NCBI GenBank assembly: GCA_021018995.1
Contig: CM037590.1
Span: forward strand, 87,204,097-87,268,096
DNA: 64,000 nt
From: Chloranthus sessilifolius
Lineage: Eukaryota > Streptophyta > Magnoliopsida > Chloranthales > Chloranthaceae
Direction: 5' to 3'
Below, one piece after another: positions 11,599 to 23,695 of the stretch (position 1 is its first letter; each line of letters starts with the position of its first letter). The notes below the pieces were generated by a model. It was not told where the DNA came from, ran no database searches, and saw only the letters and a program-made list of their open reading frames with translations. A program made the translations under genes and the position numbers.

Positions 11599-14334
11599 TG
11601 TTAATCACTGAAAAGTAGCACTTTTCACCTCTTAACCTAGCCTTTTCTAGACCTTGAAGCTCACGAATAACTCCTTTTTAGCTTATTTTATAGTTAGGAA
11701 TAAATTGTACTGCTTAGCACAAAGTCTATGCTTTTAGTACCAAGCAGAGAGAGAATTCAAGTAAAAGATAATAGCTGAACCAGAAAGTGATGAAACACCA
11801 TGGTGGTACATACCATGGTGACTATTTTACATGTCACAATAAACCTAGAAAGTCCAATAGATGAAAGAAGTATAGGTGAGAGTGGAAGAAGCTGCAACAG
11901 AAGTATGTGCATAGAAGCAAAGGAGCCATTGACTTATCTCGCATAGCTAAGGTGTTGCCTCGTGCTGTTCAATTCACTGGCAGAGCTCCCTCGTGTAGCT
12001 AAGACATGCAGCATAATAGAGCTCGCAAAGAAGCCACGCAGCTCAAGGAAGGGGTTATCACAAAGCTCATCTCGCACAGCAGTCGCACACTTCAGCTGCA
12101 AGCTACATGTGAAGAAACTCGTGGAGCTCTCGCGCACTAAGGCTTCAAAAATACAACTTGCGAAGCTCTCGCGAGGATCAAGCCTTAATGCAGCCGCACG
12201 CATTACCTCGTGAGATCAATTGGCATGAACAACTGTAAAGACTTTGCAATGTTCTCTCGTGGTTCTGGAAGAGAGAGACGCCCAGAAGTTCCCTCGCGCA
12301 GCTCTCGCGTGGCTCTCGTGCGCCTAATGCTTTAAATCTATACTGAGTGAGATGCAAAGGCATCTGCACATGTACCTCGTAAATGGAGCTTCCAAAGCTC
12401 TACTGCGTGAGTAATCTAAGCATTGAAAATCCTTCTACGTGAGTGCACACAGAGATGAAGCAACTGCGCGAGCATCTAAAGCTCTACTACGCGAGACAGT
12501 AATACTCAAAGCTAAACTCTACCCTGCGAACACTCTACAGCTGCGTGATAGAAGTGATATGTAGAAGCCAACCTCGTGACGCTCGGGCTCTTCACTTCTC
12601 AATCTTAACTCAAGGAGCTTTTAGGGATTTCTCCAGGTCTAGGATGCACATCCTGAGGCACGGATTCTGATGCATGCATCCTAAGACATCCAAGGATTGT
12701 AACAGTGCCACACATGTTTGAAAAATTAGGGTTTACTCTTTCCTCAGCCATAGTATTAGGACTAAGTATATAAGCTCCACTTGTAACTAAGAAACCATCA
12801 TTCACTTTCTCCTTCAACCTCTGTCGGCTAAGAGCTCAAGTAGACTAGGGTTAGGGTTAGGATTTGATCACCTCTTTTTCCATTTATTTCTTCTCTCTTA
12901 GCCCAGTACTTGCTGGCTAAATCTTTGGTAACCACTTAGGTGTAGTTTTATTTAAATTTTGTAATAGGTCATTTAAACATTAGGATTTGGTGTTGGGTTG
13001 TTGTGCACAAGGCTGCTGCCTTGAGGAATTTCATTGTTAGTAATATCAGATCAATAGAATTTATGTTTGAATGCTTACTCAATCTGTTATTTTCCTTTTT
13101 GTCCGTAGTTTTATTCAGGCTATAACGTACATTTAGGATTTGAGCTTATTGAAAGGCCCATGGAAGCTTGAGCTTTTATAGCCTTGGGACCATGGCAGCA
13201 GACAACAATTTTCATGTTCTATCTTAGCATTTGTGGGTAAGGGAGCCTCTGTGGATAGCCTGTGACCATTAGAGTGGACAGACTATAGCCCTAGGGCAAA
13301 CTTGGTTACTGATCTGAGATGGATTCTTTCTCTCTACACTTGAGCTTGTAGCCTAGTAAGAGATTGTGTAGGAACAAACTCCCTTCTATCTTACTTGGCT
13401 GTTATCAAATGTTAGATCTGGCTTCTCTGTAGTGATTGCGGATTGGGAGGCTGGGTCATTATAGGCCTTTTATAGCAATGATCAGCTGCGCTTAAGTTCT
13501 TATTCAACCTGTTGCTTTTCCTTTGTGTGGGCATCAATGTCTCGCTAGCCTTGACAATACATAGGATTTTATGGGTTGGAACTCCTATGAATGTCAGTTA
13601 GAAATGTGTGTAGATCTGGGGAGCTCAGAGCACTGGCAGACATAGTACCTGCAATGGTACTCATGGCCTTATTTGATTCATTGGATTAGGTTTGATCAAC
13701 CCACTCCTTTAGATTAGGTTAGCTCTTTTGGCTTAATCAATGGGATTTCATAAACTCTATTGGATAGCCTGTGGCCATTTGAGTGGACAGACTACAGCCT
13801 TAAGAGCGCCCCAAATGGCATGGGTTAAGTTGGATTCTTCTACCATGTTGAGGTTAGTGATAGCACTTCAGCAAGGATTTGCAACAGAGAGAGCCCTAAA
13901 TCTGAGTTACATAACTGATTGAACTTTAACCTAGAATGCTTACTTCTCATCCTTGTATCTTTATTTTAACACACCATCACCACTTTCTTCATAACCCTTT
14001 CTTAGGATAGGACTGCACTTTATTATTATTATTATTTTTTAGTAGGTAATTTAGTATAGTTCTGACACCCAACTCTCTTTCTTTAAGATTGTCAGATCTG
14101 TAGCCAGATTTGGAGGCCTACTATTATAGCCCATTCTGGGTTCTAGATCAATATCTCTTTGGGACCAACTCTTACTTATCAAAACTTGCTACAATAGCCT
14201 TGTATCTTGCAGGCTTAGGATTACTTTAATTGTGTTATTTCAATCTTTTATCTTACTTTGAATTTTAATTTGTTCTCACCACACAATAAGATCGGCACAC
14301 TGGTATTAAAACTCGAACATGGAATCCACCAACA
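11599..14334 (+). repeat. A1 3' LTR (2736 bp)
   Basis: Begins TGTTAATCACTG and ends CCACCAACA. Aligns with 951-3650. Hairpin at 11609-11627, CpG-word array 11935-12585, TATA box 12767-12773. It keeps more CpG than the 5' copy. Confidence 0.9.
11935..12585 (+). promoter_or_regulatory. CpG-word array in A1 3' LTR
   Basis: Same array as 1261-1915, better preserved: for example CTCTCGCGAGGATC near 12166 and CTCTCGCGTGGCTCTCGTGC near 12301. Confidence 0.7.
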
Positions 14335-15420
14335 ACGAACAAAACGGGCAAATGACAAAGGGAAGAAGTGGAAGAAGAAGAAGATAATAATTTTGATAAC
14401 ATCCCAATCATTCACTGTATCGCACGGTCTGCAACCCCTAAGATCAAATTAAAGCAAACCCACCTAAGAAGAAACCCAAATCTTCTAGGCTAGTTATCAG
14501 AAAAACCTCTAAAGCCAGCGTCCTCTGCTATGCTAGTAGATAAAGTCCCTACTTCAATGAAACATCATATTATGGGTGCTGAAATTGCAGTGGATGTTGA
14601 ATCTTTAGAAAAATTAGAAATGTCTAGAGAAGCTATTGAATAGTTTAAGGATGTCACGCTAACCTATTTCTTGGAGCCGGGAGTCACACCAGTCTATCCT
14701 AGATTGGTGAGGCTGTTTTACAAAAATATGCCCAAAAGCAGCCAAGGACCACCCCCTACCTTCTCCACCAGTATTGGACTTTCGATCAAAATTTTGAAGG
14801 AAATGGTCGTCAGGATTATGAATGCACCCCTAGAGATACAACAATTGTCCCAAGATAACCTAGAGGCCAACCTTTTGAGGATGTCATCAGATACCCTCCC
14901 CAACTTTGCCCAAATAGTAATAGAATTATTAGGAAAAGCTCCACGGGGTAGGTCCTTTTTCCGTAGAAAGGATCTAGAAGCAAGGAGTTTATCACTTCAC
15001 TTATTCGATGTGCTTATCCATAAAACTATTCACCCCACGGGACATGGAACACAGAGAAGAGCATTATTTGCCAAGGCATTGTACCTAATGGCAAATCGCT
15101 ATTGGTTCAATGTGCCCGCTAACTTTTTCAAGGTAATCACTACAGTGAGGGAGAAGCTGAGTCAAGAAAAATACCAGGCAAAAAAGTTGACTTTGCCATT
15201 TGGAGGACTTATAACGAATCTGCTGATGAATGTGGGGTATAGTATAGACCCCAAGGAAAAACCTTTACCAAGACCAGAGGAAGGCTTAACAGTTTTAGCC
15301 TATAGGAGAACTTTAGGTGCTGAAAATAAGAAGAAAATTCTATTAGGTCCTCACACCAAAAGTACCCCCTTTGTACCACAAATCCTCCAAATTCATGAGG
15401 AAAGAGAGGAGACTACATAG
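14335..15420 (+). pseudogene. ORF3 of element C (Transposase_32-type), split by A1
   Basis: The ATG and first bases (943-950) lie left of A1 and the frame resumes here. An open stretch at 14671-15420 (249 codons) includes VYPRLVRLFYKN at about 14691, LSIKILKEMVVRIM, and a C-terminal part with LPFGGLITNLLMNVGYSID. This is the same 'putative plant transposon protein' family as ORF3 of A1 but clearly diverged from it. The part before 14671 has stop codons. This is the longest undamaged reading frame in the window. Function unknown. Confidence 0.6.
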
Positions 15421-15495
15421 AGCAGACAGCAGAATTCATGGTACCAGAAGAAGCAGTTCTGGAAGGTGTGAGTATTTCTACTCCACCTCATAATA

Positions 15496-15682
15496 GGGTG
15501 CTCCACACCCTATTACTAACCACACAAGAACAAAAGAAAGAAAAAAAAGGGAGATTTGAATTGAATTCGGGTACCAAAGCTGGCACCCAAATCCCAAGGT
15601 TTCATTTTGGTTTCCTTGTTGTTATCCTATTATTTTATTTTATTTTATTTTTGTGTGGTTAATAATAGGGTGTGGAGAACCC
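15496..15682. mobile_element. MITE candidate (187 bp)
   Basis: Terminal inverted repeats of about 32 bp: left end GGGTGCTCCACACCCTATTA (15496-15515) continuing CTAACCACACAA; the right end (15651-15682) reads the same on the minus strand with about two mismatches (GGGTTCTCC, ATTATTAACC). Flanked by ATA on both sides (15493-15495, 15683-15685), fitting a 3-bp duplication of a PIF/Harbinger-type MITE. No coding capacity. A further perfect hairpin, CCAACACCC/GGGTGTTGG, lies just outside at 15709-15733. Confidence 0.65.
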
Positions 15683-15809
15683 ATATAAAGTTTGGTGTTC
15701 CACCCCATCCAACACCCTACTATTGGGTGTTGGGCATTACTAGGAGTCAGTGTAGTTTGGGATGGGTGCCAATACCAATCCATCCTAGCACCTATATCTA
15801 ACACCACAC

Positions 15810-16559
15810 AAATATATTGTTTTTGTTTATTATATTATTATTATATTTTTTTGAATTTGCGTTACAGCCATGTTTGGGTTCATATATAATAATTTAGAAA
15901 GGGAGGGATGGGTAAGCTTAAGGTGTTAGACGGTTATAAGGAGGAAGGGTATATGTGTCTGTCATAAGGCACTTTCCTATCGAGCCAATGAGTTCACATA
16001 GATGGGCCCAAATTTTGAACTCAGAGTTTTTCTTTGAAGCAATTTCTTACATTCAATTGATCGGCACCCTAAATTTCTTAAATTATAATTTATTATTTTA
16101 TTAGACATCAAATGGTCTAGGGAAGGTCTTGGTTTCAGGTTTTGTTGTTGGGCTCGGGTTATGTATAGGCTCGAACTAAATTTTGAGTATGGGGTTGGGG
16201 TCGTGTGTAACATGTTGGCCTATGACTATAAACGAAAAGGGTTGAATGTGAGCACAGATTTTGGTACAGACTCGAGTTCTGTTTCGTATTCAAGTGTACC
16301 GACCCACTTGATTAATAATGTAATATTTATCATTTATTTGCTATAGATTTACACGCAAAGATATATATGTCGAATGGGAAGTAGAATCTTAGGCCATACT
16401 ATTGGTCAAAGGTCTGACTCAGGTCAAGGAAATTGCTTTGTCATCAAAGGTCAACGATTCAACGTTAGGGAAATCAGGATCGTAACACTAACTACGAATC
16501 TCAAGGATAAAAAAAAGGCTGAAAAATAAAAATAGTGCCCGGAAGGAACTTCTTGTCCA
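15810..16559 (+). other. Unassigned stretch in ORF3 region of C
   Basis: AT-rich sequence without a recognisable domain. A few short open frames, none convincing. Confidence 0.4.
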
Positions 16560-16715
16560 ATGATTGTGGAAGGACATACAGAAGAGGCTGAATTGGCAGC
16601 ACATGGGGATTCAACTGCAGAAAAAGATAAAGATGGTTATTCTATAGCCGTGATGTCAAATGGGGAAGATGAATCCACTACTTCTACTCTTGTATCATAT
16701 TCTACAAGTGAGTAA
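16560..16715 (+). pseudogene. Short acidic reading frame, probably the C-terminus of C's ORF3
   Basis: 51 codons from ATG 16560 to TAA 16713-16715, rich in Glu, Asp, Ser and Thr, ending SYSTSE. It is followed by G-rich tracts, the same order as in A1, where ORF3 ends about 250 bp before the tract. Independent start is doubtful; more likely the tail of a longer, broken frame. Confidence 0.3.
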
Positions 16716-16985
16716 AAATATTACAGAAAATTATGAACCCCACATGTGTGATCTCCATAGATTTTACCTAGGTTTATTTTCTTTTATGTAATTAGATTTG
16801 TTTTTCTTTCTTAATTTTTATTTTTATTTTTTTGTTCATTATAAATATTCGGTTATATATAAAATTTTTCTTTTACTAGCTATCATTTTTTTTACTAACA
16901 ATGTGTGTTACTAACATCACTAACATTTTTTTTTTACTAACATTTTTATTATTGACACTCTAAGAAGAAGCTGCGGATATTTTCT

Positions 16986-17134
16986 CTCAAGTTTGGGGGA
17001 GAGTATATATCTGGTAATAGATTTATTTTCTGATAAATAATCAGTGTATCAATAATTTTTTTTATATTATTTTCTGTCCCCTATTTTTTGTGCCAATGAG
17101 GGCATTGTCCGATTTAAGTTTGGGGGTACACAAT
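16986..17134 (+). other. Two internal G-rich tracts of element C
   Basis: caagtttgggggagag at 16989-17004 and a fuller copy at 17097-17132 (atgagggcattgtcc, then aagtttgggggtac). The second is the counterpart of 9926-9960 in A1. Confidence 0.5.
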
Positions 17135-18006
17135 TTTTGTATATAGTAGTTTTATTTTTAGTAATTTTAAAATATTTTTTTCTGATCAGTGCATAGGAAT
17201 TATGATAGAAGAAATTACAAATCCTGAAAACTTACGATTCATTATAATAAGAGTTTAATAATTAGAATTTAGAACAGTTATAATTCATGCTTAGCTTATT
17301 AATATATTGTATTAGAATGAATGTTTGAAACAATAGATTGATCTAAACTGCAAAAATTTAGACTATAGTTTCAAAAATTATAAACCAGTGACATTTTGAG
17401 CCATATTTCCTCTTTTATTCTGAGAGAGACTGTTTCTATTCAAATCATAAAAATTTCTTTGAACTTCTATACTGACATGAAATCTCATATTGCTGAATTT
17501 AGAATCGAATTATTCTATGAATATGATGAATTGATTTTTTTGTCTAAAACTATTTATTAGAAATAACAAAGCAATAAGGCATCTATGTTAGTAAATCATA
17601 AAGATGATTAAAGGCAATCTTCTATTTAAGATAGATCTAAAAAGCTAAAATCTCTGAACATTTTATCCTTTAAACGCATATTAGAGGCCTGAAATGAAAT
17701 TTCTTTGTATCAAAATTTTATAAACCTTTAATCATATGTACTACCAAAAGCTTTCTACCTTTAACCCTTACAATTTCTGAGAGTTTAGAAGGGAAGAAGG
17801 GAAGAAGAGGGAATGAAAGGAGTAAAAGAAGAATAGATAAAGGAAATGTTAGAAGAGGTACAGAGAAAGAAAATAAAAGAAAATATGGGAAAGGAAAAAA
17901 AATCGTAAAAGAAAAAAAACATATTTTTGAAAAAGAAAATTACGATTTAGCAAAAAGCTATAAAGAAGAGAAAAATCGTAAGAGACGATTTAATAGCTGA
18001 AGAACT

Positions 18007-18051
<45 letters not shown>

Positions 18052-18164
18052 AAATGAATGGGAAGAAGTTATCCAATCATGGATGCTTACTGAAGTAGAA
18101 TAGTAGAAGAAGATAGAAAAAAGATGATCTAAATTCTCACAAAAACTTTGAATCTTTTTCTACC
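17135..18164 (+). other. 3' noncoding region of element C
   Basis: Strongly AT-rich, no gene. Contains purine-rich runs (17780-17990) and an (AT)n microsatellite. Ends at the junction with A2. Confidence 0.5.
18010..18048. repeat. (AT)n microsatellite
   Basis: About 19 uninterrupted AT units. Confidence 0.95.
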
Positions 18165-20466
18165 TTTCCTGGAAATTAAAAATAAAAATAAAAATAAAAG
18201 GAGTGAGATGAAGGAGATAAAAGCAGCATTATAAAAATATACACAGTCCTGTAAGATACAGGGCCTGTTCTAGCAAGTTTTGAAAGTAAGAGTTTGTCCC
18301 ACAGGGAGTGATGATCTGAAGTCACAAGGGTTGTATAGTAGTCTCCAGATCTAGCAACTCTAAAACTAACTAGAAAGAAAGGTCAAGAGAGGGTGTTTAA
18401 GTGTCACTAAGCTATATTTAAAGACTAAGAAAAACAGGAATAAACTACAACTAAAGAAAGGGATAAAGAAGGATGATGATGTGTGTAATAAAATAAAGAG
18501 AAAAATATGGAGAAGTAGATAGCTAGGGATAAATCAGTTATACAAATCAGTGTTTAGACATGAATCTGTAGCAATCCTTTAGATGGCTACAAGTACATCT
18601 ACAAGGTACAAGAATCCAACTTAACCCATGCCATTCAGACAGCTCTTAAGGCTATAACCTGTCCACTTAAATTGTCACAGACTATCAAATAGAGTTTGTC
18701 AAGTCTCATTGATTAAATCAGGAAACTAACCTAATCAAAAGGAGTGGATTGGTCTTAATCCTATAATCTGTCCACTTAAATCGTCATAGACTATCAAATA
18801 GATTTTCTCCAACCAATGAACTAAATCAGGCCATGAATACCATAGCAGACACTATGTTTGTAAGACTACAAGTACATGCATCCATAGGAGCAAACAAACT
18901 TTGAAAATTAGGTCAAAAGCATAAGGAATCTCAGGCTGAATGAGGACTTAGATTCAACTGGTCATTGCTACAAAAGACTTATAATGACCCAACTCACAAG
19001 TCTACAATCTCTACAACAACTCAGATCTATACACTGATGATGGTGATGCAAACAGAGTAGAGTTTGGCTCTACACAATCTCTCACCAGGCTACAAGCTCA
19101 AGTGCAGAGAAGAAGAATCCATCTCAGATCTGTGACCAAGACCTGCCTTAAGGCTATAGTCTGTCCACTCAAATGGTCACAGACTATCCTAGGGGCTGTC
19201 TTGCTCATAAATGATGAGATAGAATATGAATATCACTGCTGCCACCATAGTTATAGGGCTACAAGCTCAAGCTTCCATGGGGACATCAAATCTATAAAAT
19301 CCTATGTGGGAAACAAAGGTCAAAGAATACTATGCTGGACACATAGAAAAAGCAATAGATTTAATAGACATTAAAAATGGCATTATATTGAATAAAGAGA
19401 ACTTACAATGTTATGCCCTCAAGGCAGCAGTCTGTGCAAATTCCAAAACGACTCCCTCTATTTCAAGCAAAACCCATTACAAACCTGAAAATATACTAAC
19501 TGTTACACAGAACTTACCTAGCAAATGTTGGGCTAAGGAAGAAGAAAATGGAAAAAGGAAAAGGAAACTAAATCCTAAATGAGCACAGGAAACCCTAGCT
19601 CAGATCTCACGGTATTCCTGGATAAGAAACCTAAATGAGATAACAGTTCTATTTATATACAATCCACTAAATCCTAATTTGCATTGGCCAATCAAAATAG
19701 AGAATGCTTTGGAGTTGGTGCTGTGGCCTATAGGTAGCCCTTAGATTGCTTTGGAATGTGTGGGACAGATGGGCACCTTGGGAGGTGTGCCCTAGAAGTG
19801 TGAAAAGTCAAAACTGTCCCCCTATAGTGGCTGAGAAGTTTAGAACTCGAGCCTCGCTCAGCTGGATTAGCTACTGAAGAGAGCTTGTGAGGCTCTGCTT
19901 TGCTGCTCGCATGGTTGGTCGCGCAGATGAGCCTTCAGGTGTTGCATTTTGCTGGGCTGTCGTGGGGCTGAAATGAAGGCTTTTTAAAGCTCGTGAAGTT
20001 GATTTTGTTCACGTTGCAGCTCACGAGGCTCACCAATCTATGCGAGCTCTCTACTGCTGTAGGCTTGGACCTCGCGAGAGCTGTGCGAGTTAGCTTCTTG
20101 GTTAATTTAAACTCGCGACAGCCTCGCGAGGTGGTCTTTTATGCATGTATGCTGCTGTGCACTGATTGCGGCAGCAGCCTCCTCTGCCTAGCTCACTACT
20201 CCCACTGTTGGGCTTCCAGGGCCCACATATGCATGCCAAGATGGTCACCATGTGTGTAGCCCATGGTGTAATTTCTAGTCTTCACTCAGCGCCAAGACTT
20301 GGGGTTAAAAGTCTTTTTTCTTGGGCTCAAAAAGTGTGGATTGTTGCATTAAGCTTTGGTATTCATGTTATCTACAAGTCATACTTAAAACACATTATTA
20401 GTTGGCTCAGAGATCCATCAAAGGCCAGGTTAAGGGGTGAAAAGTGGTACTTTTCAGAGCTTAACA
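18165..20466 (-). repeat. A2 3' LTR (minus strand, outer end damaged)
   Basis: Reverse complement starts TGTTAAGCTCTGAAAAG at 20466, right after the polypurine tract. It aligns with 24269-26796 across about 2.2 kb. The end near 18165-18200 lacks the ttggtaagtttcagg stretch seen at 24271, replaced by an A-rich run. Confidence 0.8.
19845..20150 (-). promoter_or_regulatory. CpG-word array in A2 3' LTR
   Basis: Words such as GCCTCGCTCAG, GCTCACGAGGCT, CCTCGCGAGAGC and GCCTCGCGAGG. Same vocabulary as A1 and D. Confidence 0.65.
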
Positions 20467-20482
20467 CACCCCCAAACCTAAC
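20467..20482 (-). other. Polypurine tract of A2
   Basis: cacccccaaacctaac, i.e. gttaggtttgggggtg on the minus strand, abutting the LTR. Confidence 0.75.
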
Positions 20483-20538
20483 CTTTGCTAGTCCTCGAGC
20501 AAAGGCAAAATTAAAAATATTTATTTAAAATAGAAAAT

Positions 20539-20664
20539 GCCACTTTCGTCGGAAGCACAGATACATTTAGTATATGTACCAAGCCTTTTAAACACCTAGG
20601 TGATCCCTAGTGGAGAAGTGAAGTCTCCTAAGGGTTTTCAGTGAAGATACCCACAAACTTCACC
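20539..20664 (-). other. Conserved 3' module, copy 2
   Basis: Reverse complement of the module at 11408-11530, same distance from the polypurine tract. Confidence 0.75.
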
Positions 20665-22646
20665 AATAAATGATTTAAGTATAGTGTAGCCAATGTGAAA
20701 ATAGAATTTAATAAATAAAGCTTCATTCCACACCCATTCTTTAAAATTCAAAGGATATTACAATAGTAATGCAGTCATTTAAAACTCAAAATTAACATAT
20801 ATGTGCATCACCACCAATCGGTTCACAATAGAAATACAATGTGCATAAATCAATACAAAGCTTTGCCTTTGATTCAAAAATTAGGTTAGATACAACCCCA
20901 ATGAAATTATATTTCAGACCCAATCCTCACCAGGGCTATCTCTCACAATGAAAATAAAAAAGGTGTTCACATTCTCAACAGCTCAAGAGTAGTTACAGAC
21001 CCCAAATGGGCTTGCAAGTATGAGCATTGGCTTTACTTCTAAGTTTTGACATCCTCAAGCAATTTCACTATAGATTAGACAACTCGTCATCTCCACATGA
21101 CAACTCATTTCACTAAGGATCAACAAGGTTTTTTTGATGGGTTGTAGTATGGCTTATGGGTGAGGGATATAAAGAATGAAGGGGATAGAATGGATCAAAA
21201 TTGAGAACTCAGCAAGGTAAGAAGTGATTCATGACTTCACCACCTTCATTTTAGCACAACTTCATCTTACTTGATATTTTGCAGAATCAAAGTGGTCAGC
21301 TTCTGTTCTTCTTTTCAATTTCCAGATGATGTTCTTCTTTTGACTTTTTTTTTTTTTCATTTTTTTTTTATATTTTTATGATTTTTATGATAAATTGCCA
21401 CACCAATACCACTGATACACTGCTATTCTTAGTTGTTTCTCTTCTCCATCAACCAAATGTTGAACCCCTCTCAACTATCTTCAACTTCTTCTCCTTTACC
21501 TTCTAAATTCCTAGAGTGAGGGTAAGGTTGAATCAGGTCTTGAGGTTAAGGTGCAAGAACTCTAGTGTTTATTGAAGAAAAATATTATTTTTAAGGCTCA
21601 AAGAGTGTATGCAAAAGGGTAGTTTTAAAAGGTTAGAATTTCAGGCTCAAACTGTCCAAATGAAGGCCTTGGGTCATTTCCTTAGTGTCATGAGTGTTCT
21701 CAATCAGTTTCAATTTGGAGGTGCCTAACTTCTAGTGAGAAAGTGCTGAGTCAATCAGTCCTTAGAGCAGAAAAATGCCAAAAACACTCTTCAAAAGAAT
21801 TTTGATAAGCCCAAATCTCACTAGGTATGGTCCTCAAGTTAACCCATGGAGTGTATTTTTACCTTCTTCTCTCCTCTTAGGTTCACTAAGTACTAACTGA
21901 AAAATTTTCTGATGTTAGCTTCCTGGTGGTGCAAAGATTTTAAAATTTTTAGTTTTAAAAATGTTGTAATTTTTTTAAAAAACTTCCTCATTCTACAAGT
22001 TAGGTGGGAACTGACTCTATTCATCTCAATTTTCCTCACATTGCTGCACTAGAATTAACTATTCTATTGGCAAGACTACCCTGCCATACCCCCAACCCTA
22101 AGTTAAACAGTATCCTCACTGTTTCATGCAAACATGTATAGGGGCAGCAGGGTGTATGACAGACACACACCAAATTAGAACAGAAAACGAACAGAAAAGT
22201 AAACTAGAAGATGCAAAAAATTTCAACTAAAAGAAGAAAAAGAGAAAATAAACTAATGACAACTAAGGACACGAAGTACTAAACATATCCTAAAAACAAC
22301 AACTATATACAACAAAAAGTAACTTAAAACAACATGTATGCACAGAACATGAACTAAACTAGACACCTAAAGCATAGAAATTCCTAACTGCACATACCTA
22401 AAACTGATCTATGCATGAATCTGAATTGATGGAAAGTGAAATTAGCATTAATAACAGATATTTAAAAGCATGATTCATACAAAATCAGATCACAACAGCC
22501 CGGATGGGGGTTCATGAAAGACAAAAAATTCTGCAGCCCATCTGGAACTCAGCTAAATTGGAAAGAACTGAAAAATAAAAAATGAAAGGCCATACCTTTG
22601 CATTTGCATCCAACCTAAGATTTTTCCAATCAGCAATTGATAGTTG
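20665..22646 (-). other. 3' noncoding region of A2
   Basis: Counterpart of 9678-11407 in A1, read on the minus strand, with the same short blocks in the same order and the internal G-rich tract at 22081-22125 (ataccccc..ccctaagtt on the plus strand). T-rich run at 21345-21380. No gene. Confidence 0.55.
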
Positions 22647-22856
22647 CTAGAAAGATGCAGGGAGCAGCTCCAGCTCCACATTAGGTGGATAATCTCTTAA
22701 AAGGTAGCACATGTACCCTAGATGGCTGAGGGCAATTGTCCAAGTGAAGTGATGCACACACCCCACTGAGAAACCCAAACTCCTCAGTCCATAAACAACA
22801 TTTTCAGCACAAACCTCAGCCCATTTCAGGAGAGTGGGCAAGGTATCAACCACCAT
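22647..22856 (-). CDS. Unrecognised 69-codon reading frame in A2
   Basis: Between the gag remnant and the 3' noncoding region of A2, in the slot where ORF3 lies in A1. Starts MVVDTLPTLLKWAEVCAE and ends ELELLPASF. I cannot match it to gag, pol or ORF3. It may be chance, or a small remnant of an ORF3-like or captured sequence. Confidence 0.2.
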   Translation of the reverse strand: MVVDTLPTLLKWAEVCAENVVYGLRSLGFSVGCVHHFTWTIALSHLGYMCYLLRDYPPNVELELLPASF

Positions 22857-22984
22857 CTCTCAAATGACAGCAACTAACAAACAACCTACATTCCTCCATC
22901 AAAACTTGAGGAATTGGGGCTGCACATGGTATATATTTTTTTGTTTTATTTTTATTATTTTTTATTTTTATTTTATTTTATTTA

Positions 22985-23695
22985 TTCAGTTTCTCGCCAA
23001 ATGCACAACCTCTTGGCATCTACAAACTCTTGGGTAGCCACCTCCTTCCCATTCCTTAGGGCATTGACCGCATTAGTTTCTTCATGACTTGAAGAAACAT
23101 CAACAATCAAGTGTGCCTCTCTTGGGTAGTTCACTATTTGGCTCGGGAGCCAACCCTCTTCCCTTCTCATCAGACCATTTCAGATATGACCAAGCTGGTC
23201 CTCAATTTTCCTGAAGCTCTGTGTGTGGAATCTACAATTTGTTCTATCGATCCAAGGTTTTGCAATGAAGTCAAAACCTGCTCCTCAAAGGAAGGGGCTC
23301 TAGGGTGGGGTGGGGCTACAACTATTTGACCTGGCTGGGGGGACTGGTGAGAAAATTATTGTATTTGGCCATAACCATGAGATGATTGCTTGTTAAAATT
23401 GTAGAGCAAGGCCTGTTGCTGCTGGGTATGAGGCAAATCAGCTTGTTTCCACCTAAAATTTGGGTGGTTCCTCCACTGATACCCAGCAGGCTATTGTCCA
23501 AATGACTGGACAACATTGGCCTACTCATTCAAAAACTCAGGGACTGGCCCAATAGATGGACATGCAAGATGAGAGTGTGTGGATGAGTGACATATGGTGC
23601 ATGCTTCTCCAACCAGTGTAGCCACATGGGGCTACAACACACTCAACACTCTATCAATTTTCAAGGCTAAACTATCCACCTTCCTCTCTAGCCAT
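22985..23695 (-). pseudogene. Internally deleted Athila-type gag (A2)
   Basis: The ATG at 23695 is preceded by a leader homologous to that of A1 gag. After about five codons the sequence jumps to the region just before the zinc knuckle (KVDSLALKIDRVL), so the whole capsid core, roughly 750-800 bp, is deleted. The knuckle follows (CTIC..HSHLAC, about 23600-23560), then the Gln/Pro-rich tail to about 22985. Stops and frameshifts present. It cannot form capsids. Confidence 0.75.

Larger units (their letters stand above)
951..14334 (+). mobile_element. Element A1: LTR retrotransposon with gag and ORF3 but no pol
   Basis: Complete layout: 5' LTR 951-3650, primer site 3657-3674, gag 4103-5472, noncoding block with CpG-word array 5830-6350, ORF3 6701-9677, internal G-rich tract 9926-9960, conserved 3' module 11408-11530, polypurine tract 11583-11598, 3' LTR 11599-14334, and 5-bp flanking duplication. 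Protease, reverse transcriptase, RNase H and integrase are absent: only about 1.2 kb of noncoding DNA separates gag from ORF3. It must have moved using proteins of a related autonomous element. The gag and ORF3 type place it in the Athila lineage. Confidence 0.9.
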
